Part shown: positions 61,269 to 64,000 of the stretch, one piece after another
How the letters are laid out: every line of letters starts with the position of its first letter
How positions within the stretch are numbered: the stretch's first letter is position 1
Assembly (NCBI RefSeq): GCF_964340395.1
Contig: NC_135556.1
Location: 10,023,001-10,087,000 of the forward strand
Direction of reading: 5' to 3'
Source of the DNA: Glandiceps talaboti
Taxonomy: Eukaryota; Hemichordata; Enteropneusta; Spengelidae
Length of the DNA: 64,000 nt
The notes under the pieces: model-generated
What the model was told of the DNA's origin: nothing
Seen by the model: only the letters and a program-made list of their open reading frames with translations
Databases searched by the model: none
Made by a program: the position numbers and the translations under genes

Positions 61269-64000
61269 GATTGTCTTTCATTGCTTTTTTTTCATAATGT
61301 AGATGACTATGCACATACAGTATCTTTGCTTCAAATATGAATAAACAGAATATATACCTGCGTAAGAGACAACCTCTATGGTAGAAGGCAACAGCATTGA
61401 ATGGATCAAGGTGTATAGCCAATGATAAATCCTCTATAGCGTTAGTATAGTGACCTTGTTTAGCATAGGCTCTACCACGGTAGGTCCTAGCGAGGGCGTT
61501 GTTTGGTTCTTGGATCAACATCTCACTGAAGTCCTTGATAGCTGCAGTCCAGTTCCTGGTAGGTAAGTACAACAATCACAGAATATCACAACAAGGAAGG
61601 ATTTACAAATTGGCAAGTATGTTTCTCTTTATTATCCTGTCACATGAACATACCTGTACAGCAAATGTACATATATTTGTTTTTGTTTGCACTTTCTTTG
61701 TGAAAATCATGACTCCATATTTTACACTAGATGTGTGTGTAAACAGTCAACCTTCTTGTTCCAGTTTGATTCTCTGGTATGACAGAAAATGCATTACCAT
61801 GAGTTGAATTCTTGTACATATTTAACTTCAATAAAAAGAGCAAATATGAAGTATATTTGGATATCATTTCACACTATTTTTATTCACCCAGTCACGTAAA
61901 ACACAAGTGACCTAAGGAACCTTGTCACTTTGAGTCGTTAGACAAGTAGAGAAACACTCTTATGTCGTAAGGATTTTCTGGCTGACTGAAGAAAAATATT
62001 GGGGAATAATATAATTATTACCTCCTCAAGCTAAATTTATGAAAATAAAAAAAAATGCATTTGAAATGTTTTGACTTGTATTTCGAGCACAGCAGAAACT
62101 GTGACGTAGGTACAGGTTGTTGTGATGTAGAACGAGCAGGCTAAGTAATCCATATTTTCAGTTCAAAGACAATAATTTGGCTTGTGTATGGTATAATATA
62201 TGATGGATGACATAATATATGAAAAGTAGACAACATACAAAGCTGATTTTATTTGCCTACTGACGGTACTACATGTATGTGACTGACAGGTAAATGATAT
62301 TAGCATTTGTTGATTTTACAACACTGATTTGTGTATTCTATCATGACAGAATGCTAACCATACTGTTTAACAAACTATGAAGTGAAGAACAGTGTGATCA
62401 AGTTCGGTGAATGGAATCGCACTTTTTATTGATTTTACTATGCTGAACCTGCTAAACTACACGTGTGAAAAGAAAGGAAAATTCTTGAAATGAGAGATTT
62501 ATAGTATACCTGTTGTTGAACTGGTAGAGACCATGTTTATAGATGGCTTCTGTCTTACTTGGCATTAGTTTGGTTGCCTCTCTGTAGTCTTCTAATGCTA
62601 GAAGAATCTCACCTCTCTGAAAAGAGCACAGAAAAAAAAACAGAAACCAATGTTATATATATTCATAATATGTTTGTTCTGCTAGTAGATGCAGAGAAAA
62701 GGTATAGGACAGGTGATTATTCTGTGTTTATTCTTCACTTTCTTATTTGTCCATACTGAGATTTGTCATTGTATACACTCCTTTCATTACTCATTACAAA
62801 CCAATGGTTAGCAGGAACACCAATAACAGTGAATTATTCCGTCTACTCTTAAAGCTGTGTATAAATCTATACCATTTACACTGTGCTATAGGCTATCTTC
62901 TCACATCTCATTCAATCTTGTCTCCCCTTCTATCATCTCATTGTACATTCATTGAACAACAGAAGTATTCATCACGATTGAATTGACAGTTGAGAATAAT
63001 TAAACAATAATGACACACTTGTACTAATTGAGGTAATGGTAACATTTTGTTTAGTCAATACTTATTATCACACTCATCTTTTCATACATTCAGCTCTAAG
63101 TAAGATAGTATAAGATTGTAGTAAAACTAACTATAACACCCTTGTAGAGGTAATATGGTCATACCTACCTTTTCATACATTTCAGCTCTAGCATAGTAGG
63201 CTTCATAGTCATCAGGTTCCAATTTGATGGCTTGTGTATAGTTGACTATTGCCATGGTAATTTCACCTTGACCACTGAAGATCTCAGCTCTGTAAAAAAT
63301 AAAAGAGGGGGGGGGGGGGGGGAATAAATATACCATCACTATATGCTTTAAGCTGATACACTGTTATCATGTGTTATATTTTTTGAATAAGTTTTTTTTT
63401 TCTTCTCATACTTCATGTTTTTTTGTTTAAAAGTTTGAGTATATATTAAATACAATTTACTTATTTGTCAAAGCAGACAAACCCTAAAGCTTTAATATTG
63501 CAATCATTTGGAATCAACAAACACTTTAGTACTATAATACATCATCATGATCATTCTCCACCTACCGGTTGTATAACTTTTATGCTTGTGAGCGCATGTT
63601 TTGTTGGTGCGGCCGACGTGTGTAGTGTGTTCGATCTGTGCTATAATACTGGTTGTTCGGTTCTCCTAATTCCAATGCTGGTATAGACTTTACAATAGTG
63701 ATGAGCTACAGCTTGAAATGTTTGCACTAAATTTGATTTTCAACAACTGAACGATACCATGATATTACTTCCAAAATCAACATTTACACATACCTTTTTC
63801 TGAAATACAAAACAGATGCTACCATTTTGATAAATTTTACAGCCATATATTATTGACACTAAATTTCTTTGAACTGCGTTTTTTTACCTTGATCTGTAGG
63901 CACCTGCATGGTTTCTGTTTAATTTCAATACAACATTTAAATCATCTAGTGCCTTCTTTGGTTTATTCTTCAACAAGAATAGTAAATGTCTATGCCAGTA
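28909..64000 (-). CDS. Tetratricopeptide repeat protein, TTC6-like (3' part, 23 exons)
   Basis: Twenty-three exons with GT-AG borders and matching phases join to 2,793 bp, giving 930 residues plus stop. The 5' part is outside the window. The product is almost entirely TPR helix pairs, roughly two dozen, with typical lines such as AYYNRG/YxxRG, A..D...AI..P. TPR arrays are alpha-solenoid scaffolds for protein binding; no enzyme domain is visible. The repetitive architecture and high exon number recall metazoan TTC6, but the assignment is from memory. The penultimate intron (30584-46420) hosts four GPCR genes on the other strand. Exons are listed separately. Confidence 0.88.
29043..30435. other. 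TPR gene last intron
   Basis: About 1.4 kb of AT-rich sequence with no other feature seen. On the minus strand it begins GTAAGT and ends CAG. Confidence 0.7.
30436..30583 (-). CDS. TPR gene exon e22
   Basis: 148 bp, donor ACAAG|GTAAG and acceptor TTAACAG. It encodes VMLRDSEGAMNDFKVAC, then HVFFNRGNLYTSMGQYDKAE, a full TPR. It continues the repeat begun in exon e21 across the 15.8-kb intron. Confidence 0.92.
30640..30992 (+). mobile_element. 3' end of an L2/CR1-type non-LTR retrotransposon
   Basis: A frame from about 30650 reads SLWNSLPFEIRNA and FRRSLKTRLFRQHFK-stop (30767-30769), the typical C-terminal line of L2/CR1-group ORF2. A short 3'UTR ending in an (AATA/AAT)n tail follows at 30960-30990. 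It is 5'-truncated and lies in the TPR intron. Confidence 0.75.
31065..31345. mobile_element. Partial copy of the TA-flanked MITE family
   Basis: 'catgttagtgttcactggct' and the following 200 bp ('tgcagaaaccaat', 'gatgtctgcattt') match the left half of the element at 36431-37200. No right terminal repeat is seen, so it is truncated. The 81-codon frame across it is not considered a gene. Confidence 0.6.
31346..32560. other. Intronic region without a gene
   Basis: It holds a short (CA)n tract at 31563-31583 and diverged direct repeats around 'ctgtctct..atgagttca' (31672 and 31900). Nothing else is recognised. Confidence 0.5.
32565..32760. repeat. Diverged 110-bp tandem duplication upstream of GPCR A
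   Basis: 'cttggatatgtgtctg' recurs about 110 bp apart within similar flanks ('gaagga.....cttg.tggc'). Confidence 0.6.
32931..33953 (+). CDS. Intronless class A GPCR A (amine-receptor-like), nested in TPR intron
   Basis: 340 residues. The ATG at 32931 (MMTAFVSS) is the first ATG in frame; an upstream GTG is not used. The N-terminus has NIS, TM1 has GN, and TM2 has TITDFLMG. TM3 is CAAW-ISL-D, giving Trp3.28 and Asp3.32, followed by DRYVYIVYPLKY 24 residues after the Cys. These are the amine-anchoring features of aminergic receptors. TM5 keeps Pro5.50 (LPFLIMLYVNLRIF) but has Asn at 5.58. TM6 ends LLWFPFF and TM7 SALNPYIY; helix 8 is DFRQAYHK. Trp7.40 is missing. It is the only one of the nine with Asp3.32, so a biogenic or trace amine ligand is plausible. 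Opposite in strand to the host TPR gene. Confidence 0.93.
   Translation: MMTAFVSSRPEKLAFGEEQCNISYINVHPAPSSVNINPIGTITMIIITLAILFGNSVVLLSFLFFHKQLGKRLSNYFILSLTITDFLMGTVIMPFHIVLSILNGSWNLSEVFCAAWISLDMCLDSVSVLTLVLITLDRYVYIVYPLKYDSRMTNTKLILGVVSVWALSILITFLPSVTELIVDSDNDVDNKPSDSCGYIWKEQWSIIALIIGCFLPFLIMLYVNLRIFLVVQSQARRIRAQQRNSVFVRRSTARAETRAATTAMILVLTFSLLWFPFFISVILYFYCTSCSHSIINSLLYVFSMLAHCSSALNPYIYARNSDFRQAYHKIFHCNIRSQRS
34370..34490 (+). repeat. Possible LINE 3' tail with (ATTG)n/(GTGA)n simple repeat
   Basis: 'tatgcaataaagactgactg' followed by ATTGATCAATCAATTAATCA-type quasi-palindromic repeats and GTGA repeats. This resembles a non-LTR element tail or simple repeat. No coding part is seen. Confidence 0.35.
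35381..36394 (+). CDS. Intronless class A GPCR B, nested in TPR intron
   Basis: 337 residues; ATG at 35381 (MDFHLSELPS). The frame is open 32 codons further upstream but without an ATG. The acidic N-terminus has NFS and NDS sites. TM1 is FGNGLVIIAF and TM2 LAVSDFLFG. TM3 has Cys3.25 followed by Glu at 3.32, then DKY instead of DRY (IIIDKYCNIQYPF). TM5 has Pro5.50 and YTN (Asn5.58). TM6 is IMWLPYY and TM7 AAINPLLYAYNKDF; the tail ends in CCDRHFICL with several cysteines. Its closest relatives in the window are GPCR C and D, which share DKY and YTN. Ligand unknown. Confidence 0.92.
   Translation: MDFHLSELPSYIMNFSEDDDGMTSNDSAYNYIQYSRTSNGLWEILLVFILFIAMVFGNGLVIIAFIVFKKLQSQKTNYLTLNLAVSDFLFGVLVMPFKLRELRSQFWNLGTTLCLLLISCEVFLNFVSILCLVVIIIDKYCNIQYPFMYINIVKMRTIQIAVFSTWIIPFTVTFIPNMSGYTCIPDYPLFIENNICVPLFEEWWVICGFVLGFMIPFLILAYTNQRLFRIVSNQAKRVCIQSQTSTYPICFRKAQFRAIKGTAIIVVLFCIMWLPYYITKIILAFYPTSAIVIEIHFYSSLLAYCNAAINPLLYAYNKDFQRAYRKLLCCDRHFICL
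36431..37200. mobile_element. 770-bp TA-flanked MITE
   Basis: TA lies at 36429-36430 and 37201-37202. The left end begins CAGCCCGTTTCATGTTAG and the right end inverted begins CTCCCAGTTACATGTTAG. The terminal inverted repeat of about 58 bp continues through 'tttgata.a.tca' to 'gaaacc'. TA duplication suggests a Tc1/mariner-type mobiliser. Internal short frames are not genes. Confidence 0.75.
37201..39840. other. Intronic region without a recognised gene
   Basis: About 2.6 kb of AT-rich sequence. Only short stop-bounded frames and a small duplication near 38795/38850 ('tgttgaacttaaagt') are seen. Confidence 0.5.
39843..40326. mobile_element. MITE-like element with a minisatellite core
   Basis: The left end 'aaaggtagaagtcgaccaag' and the right end inverted 'aaaggtaggagttgaccaag' share about 30 bp ending 'gcaacct'. 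The core is a 57-bp repeat (separate entry). The target duplication is unclear. Confidence 0.65.
39995..40195. repeat. 57-bp minisatellite, about 3.6 copies
   Basis: CCATGG recurs at 40006, 40063, 40120 and 40177, exactly 57 bp apart. The unit includes 'gtgaaaaacatgttt' and 'aagacaccgtgtgaaa'. At 19 codons per unit it gives a spurious 62-residue frame. Confidence 0.92.
41118..42131 (+). CDS. Intronless class A GPCR C, nested in TPR intron
   Basis: 337 residues from ATG 41118. A later ATG at 41184 (MKNNSTDSDGQ) gives a more typical short glycosylated N-terminus (NNST) and 315 residues, so the start is uncertain. TM1 is VGNILVLLSF and TM2 LSVTDLLLG. TM3 has C-TIW (Trp3.28), Gln at 3.32, and DKY (ISLDKYANITWPL). 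TM5 has Pro5.50 and YTN (Asn5.58). TM6 reads FCVMWMPYF and TM7 SWLGYCNSAVNPLLY, which keeps the Trp7.40 and WLGY-N signature of aminergic receptors. Helix 8 is DFKQAYCK. It pairs with GPCR D in motif content. Confidence 0.92.
   Translation: MPHRIMIMLKVLSPRNRFIAFAMKNNSTDSDGQDRWSCLFPVFEVMLFSLITIAVIVGNILVLLSFRLYKKLHVQISNYFIINLSVTDLLLGIFILPFELLQLVMNGWHFGDTFCTIWLSSQLFLCFASILNLVIISLDKYANITWPLQYSYKLTLSKVVATIIILWVFSALVTWFPAILGNIATSESASHCQTKWSPALILFAVTIGFIIPLLILFYTNIQIYCITKKQRTKIWAQSRNSCPRRPSLRAVLTTVFLALAFCVMWMPYFLTQIFHAFYPNSVLLGHMTNYCSWLGYCNSAVNPLLYAHNKDFKQAYCKLLPCINKSRRGTVHVSSVV
42132..43099. other. Spacer between GPCR C and D
   Basis: AT-rich, with a short (GGGT)n run at 42314-42330. No gene is seen. 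Confidence 0.5.
43100..44125 (+). CDS. Intronless class A GPCR D, nested in TPR intron
   Basis: 341 residues from ATG 43100 (MFDLLIVIPG); an upstream in-frame TTG is ignored. The N-terminus is Thr/Ser/Pro-rich (about residues 14-36), suggesting O-glycosylation. TM1 is SGNSLVLISS and TM2 LAASDLQLG. TM3 has C-VVW (Trp3.28), Thr at 3.32, and DKY (ISIDKYICLRWPI). TM5 has Pro5.50 with YTN. TM6 is MMWMPYF and TM7 WLGYCNSGINPWLYAYNRDF; the tail carries Cys residues (LTCQC). It shares the DKY/YTN pattern with B and C. Ligand unknown. Confidence 0.92.
   Translation: MFDLLIVIPGEQFPTKTTPTIPTDGSTTSSTDTTALPSYTIILELCLVICITLVILSGNSLVLISSVAFKKLRSQHSYYFIINLAASDLQLGIFILPFEIVRLFGWKVTIGPVFCVVWLTMTLTLCYASILSLVAISIDKYICLRWPIRYFEKMSRCKVKIAIFVIWTVAIVVTWPVSLVAGLTTSSFTHESCHMTWTVRLVLLAVILAFFVPLAILLYTNVYIYRIVQKQCNQIEAQVNICSMSSGQTYIRRRYKQASKGIVILVAAFVMMWMPYFIIQTVKIFYPDNATVGKLSLYFGWLGYCNSGINPWLYAYNRDFRAAYKQILTCQCKKHALHQLQ
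44488..44893. mobile_element. 406-bp TA-flanked MITE
   Basis: TA lies at 44486-44487 and 44894-44895. The left end begins CAGTGAATTTCACAATAC and the right end inverted CAGGGAATTTCACAATAC. The TIR runs about 56 bp, through CTTTTC.GTTTG to CAGAAACC. Its inner TIR part and core ('tagtctaaatgaaat') match the 770-bp element, so both are one family. The TACAGTG-type end is typical of Tc1/mariner MITEs. Confidence 0.8.
44896..46420. other. Intronic region without a recognised gene
   Basis: About 1.5 kb of AT-rich sequence with no supported coding region. Confidence 0.5.
46421..46498 (-). CDS. TPR gene exon e21
   Basis: 78 bp, phase 0 on both sides, donor AAAG|GTAAGG. It encodes AKDYYDKAFEFNKKDEAA then VLNRAITK. 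It is the exon 5' of the 15.8-kb intron that hosts GPCRs A-D. Confidence 0.9.
46945..47110. repeat. 43-bp tandem repeat, four copies
   Basis: 'cgataaaatgtagcaatgtt' plus 'agtaagatttttgttg' repeats at about 46945, 46988, 47031 and 47078. The same motif lies inside the 770-bp MITE and at 49.7-49.9 kb. Confidence 0.8.
47159..47421 (-). CDS. TPR gene exon e20
   Basis: 263 bp, donor ACAG|GTTAGT, acceptor TTGACAG. It encodes YKPALEGRSVVCLQMRD, then DINAAIKSSPSAELYTNRG and IKDYQSAIQLDPTYALAYF: about 2.5 TPRs. Confidence 0.92.
47678..47836. repeat. (GTAT)n/(GT)n/(GTGC)n microsatellite
   Basis: Mixed GTAT, GT and GTGC repeats with a CA tail. It gives Cys/Val/Met or His/Thr-rich artefact frames. Confidence 0.95.
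48006..48142 (-). CDS. TPR gene exon e19
   Basis: 137 bp, donor CCAG|GTAAAG, acceptor TTGATAG. It encodes HDYETAMHLDPLCLPARVN, then AWNHFTACLHISP. Confidence 0.92.
48459..48593 (-). CDS. TPR gene exon e18
   Basis: 135 bp, donor AAG|GTTAGT, acceptor GTGACAG. It encodes LNRLEEAVKTYTGALQVDK, then DALIGRGNAFMDYGHD. Confidence 0.92.
49650..49905. repeat. Inverted repeat of MITE-related sequence
   Basis: The left arm ('cctgaaacaaaac.tcatctg', then 'gctacattttattgtctgg') is mirrored by the right arm ('cgatacaatgtagcaatgtt', then 'cagatgatattttgtttt'). It shares the 43-bp motif with 46945-47110. Confidence 0.6.
49928..49980 (-). CDS. TPR gene exon e17
   Basis: 53 bp micro-exon, donor CACAA|GTAAGT, acceptor TTATCAG. 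It encodes VEPTDPKIRHTLGLCFH. The phase-2 end joins e18. Confidence 0.88.
50282..50362 (-). CDS. TPR gene exon e16
   Basis: 81 bp, phase 0, donor CAAG|GTAAGT. It encodes VLINRGLMYFERKDYKNS, then LQDFYQAVK. Confidence 0.9.
50595..50790. repeat. (GTAT)n/(GCAT)n microsatellite
   Basis: GTAT and GCAT tetranucleotides over about 195 bp, ending 45 bp from exon e15. Confidence 0.97.
50836..50889 (-). CDS. TPR gene exon e15
   Basis: 54 bp, phase 0, donor AAG|GTAATG, acceptor TTTGTAG. It encodes ALRDYGVVLLLGDDNALK. Confidence 0.88.
51350..51488 (-). CDS. TPR gene exon e14
   Basis: 139 bp, donor CAAG|GTTAGT, acceptor TTTTCAG. It encodes GALKYHIRAYDLAISDLT, then IDNTCSLAYFNRAVCYH and TMKQYDK. Confidence 0.92.
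51702..51862. repeat. 60-bp tandem duplication over the e13 exon/intron border
   Basis: 'ctgttagactgtaacttgat' and 'gacttacctgtacagatagg' recur exactly 60 bp apart, giving about 2.5 copies. Each full copy carries the exon 3' end and the splice donor CTGTACAG|GTAAGTC (borders at 51765 and 51825). Confidence 0.9.
51825..51940 (-). CDS. TPR gene exon e13
   Basis: 116 bp, donor ACAG|GTAAGT, acceptor ACTGTAG. It encodes VYLSRAAFYGMKGRYSKG, then IINCNEAIKLQTNSVRAYL. A second identical donor 60 bp downstream would add an immediate in-frame TAA. Confidence 0.92.
52440..52538 (-). CDS. TPR gene exon e12
   Basis: 99 bp, phase 0, donor CAG|GTAAGG, acceptor TCTCACAG. It encodes AYYQRGLVRMRLKQSKG, then VQDFNRALAINPKLFQ. 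Confidence 0.92.
52838..52984 (-). CDS. TPR gene exon e11
   Basis: 147 bp, phase 0, donor GAG|GTAAGA, acceptor TTATGCAG. It encodes KPWQEREPWPKEAAEVHF, then LIGMCQTDLGNYLKAFEAF and NSAIKIAPDYAE. Confidence 0.92.
55138..55422. repeat. 142-bp tandem duplication, two copies
   Basis: 'cattcaactacaag.aattc' starts at 55141 and again at 55283. Both copies continue through 'ggcaaagataatattga' and 'gttgtgtgtgagacagttg' with a few mismatches. Confidence 0.9.
56155..56305. repeat. GT-rich microsatellite
   Basis: Imperfect GT/GTAT/GCAT repeats. Confidence 0.85.
56844..57063 (-). CDS. TPR gene exon e10
   Basis: 220 bp, donor ATG|GTATGT, acceptor TTTTGCAG. It encodes HAAELSEGLGVSPTQQAAV, then EYSKATDALAAASRVRPT and DKKLEDATESLEKALELM. 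Confidence 0.92.
57555..57607 (-). CDS. TPR gene exon e9
   Basis: 53 bp, donor TCAG|GTAATT, acceptor CCTACAG. It encodes GKILLEMKNLELASFCV. Confidence 0.88.
58056..58130 (-). CDS. TPR gene exon e8
   Basis: 75 bp, phase 0, donor CGG|GTAAGT, acceptor TTTGTAG. It encodes LKNALLDYTRAIHLRPD, then LQHLYMHR. Confidence 0.9.
58646..58739 (-). CDS. TPR gene exon e7
   Basis: 94 bp, donor GAT|GTAAGT, acceptor AATTACAG. It encodes AITCFSNAIKVDATYWR, then ALVCRAEAHHKLHD. Confidence 0.92.
58905..59358 (-). mobile_element. 3' end of a non-LTR retrotransposon (LINE) in TPR intron
   Basis: An 84-codon frame (59104-59358) holds CNFCLGSEIEDEKHFLFDC then YNSLRDTLF, the Cys/His line seen at the C-terminus of many LINE reverse transcriptases. 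A 3'UTR with 'aagcccaaggggctgga' and an (AAC)n tail follow to about 58905. It is 5'-truncated and has the same orientation as the TPR gene. Confidence 0.7.
59922..60035 (-). CDS. TPR gene exon e6
   Basis: 114 bp, donor TTCAA|GTAAGT, acceptor TATTTAG. It encodes FDDAIADFEEVIQLDRS, then IACPHLNLGLIYMMQKE. Confidence 0.92.
60714..60827 (-). CDS. TPR gene exon e5
   Basis: 114 bp, donor AAAG|GTGAGA, acceptor AATAACAG. It encodes VHPKKALQDLSVSIVID, then DSQDNVLAYLHRGILYMDME. Confidence 0.92.
60978..61130. repeat. (GTAT)n/(GT)n/(GCAT)n microsatellite
   Basis: Compound tetranucleotide and dinucleotide tract in the e4-e5 intron. Confidence 0.95.
61213..61270. repeat. (CTGT)n microsatellite
   Basis: CTGT repeats with one CTAT interruption. 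Confidence 0.95.
61358..61555 (-). CDS. TPR gene exon e4
   Basis: 198 bp, donor CGCAG|GTATAT, acceptor CTACCAG. It encodes NWTAAIKDFSEMLIQEPN, then LARTYRGRAYAKQGHYTNA and IEDLSLAIHLDPFNAVAF. Confidence 0.92.
62510..62616 (-). CDS. TPR gene exon e3
   Basis: 107 bp, donor ACAG|GTATAC, acceptor CTTTTCAG. It encodes RGEILLALEDYREATKLM, then PSKTEAIYKHGLYQFNN. Confidence 0.92.
63169..63289 (-). CDS. TPR gene exon e2
   Basis: 121 bp, donor AAG|GTAGGT, acceptor TTTTACAG. It encodes AEIFSGQGEITMAIVNYT, then IKLEPDDYEAYYARAEM. A poly-G tract lies just upstream at 63307-63323 on the plus strand. Confidence 0.92.
63888..64000 (-). CDS. TPR gene exon e1 (first seen, partial)
   Basis: Runs off the window end. 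Donor TCAAG|GTAAAA. It encodes YWHRHLLFLLKNKPKKALDD, then LKLNRNHAGAYRS. Further 5' exons lie beyond 64000. Confidence 0.88.

Overview
This is an AT-rich animal nuclear genome window. It holds intronless class A (rhodopsin-like) GPCR genes, a multi-exon gene with consensus GT-AG introns, and abundant microsatellites, minisatellites, MITE-like elements and non-LTR/DIRS-like retroelement fragments. The GPCR expansion, the LINE tails and the TPR gene suit a marine invertebrate (hemichordate, amphioxus, lophotrochozoan or similar). The species cannot be named from sequence alone.

Left part (about 1.65-26.5 kb, + strand): five intact single-exon GPCR genes (ATGs at 3268, 7015, 11999, 17019 and 20555) and a broken sixth (25544-26500). 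Each lies in a tandemly duplicated genomic unit whose ancestral length is about 3.73 kb. Units 1, 2 and 3 return to that length once a 1,281-bp TIR element (8989-10269) is removed from unit 2 and a roughly 440-bp insertion (about 13168-13607) from unit 3. Unit 4 has its proximal 5' region replaced by unrelated sequence. Unit 5 carries a DIRS/Ngaro-like retroelement fragment (about 21.83-23.59 kb). The units share 5' blocks: an (ATC)n microsatellite, a conserved splice-donor-like GAGGTAAGCC, and a short upstream ORF reading MDxNNTS then stop. They also share 3' AATAAA signals. 1-1.6 kb is a degenerate satellite.

Middle (26.6-28.4 kb): a 27-bp minisatellite of about 30 units, open on both strands but almost certainly not a gene.

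Right part (28.9-64.0 kb, - strand): 23 exons of one tetratricopeptide-repeat gene (TTC6-like), whose phases join into 930 residues ending at a stop at 28909. Its 5' part lies beyond the window. The penultimate intron is about 15.8 kb and hosts four further intronless GPCRs on the opposite strand (32931, 35381, 41118, 43100). It also hosts two TA-flanked MITEs and a MITE with a minisatellite core.

The nine GPCRs form two related groups. All keep the C3.25/ECL2 cysteine pair, W-x-P in TM6 and NPxxY, and all carry Asn where class A receptors usually have Tyr5.58. The aminergic ligand position 3.32 varies (N, N, N, N, deleted, D, E, Q, T). This pattern suits a lineage-specific chemoreceptor-like expansion; that function is inference.
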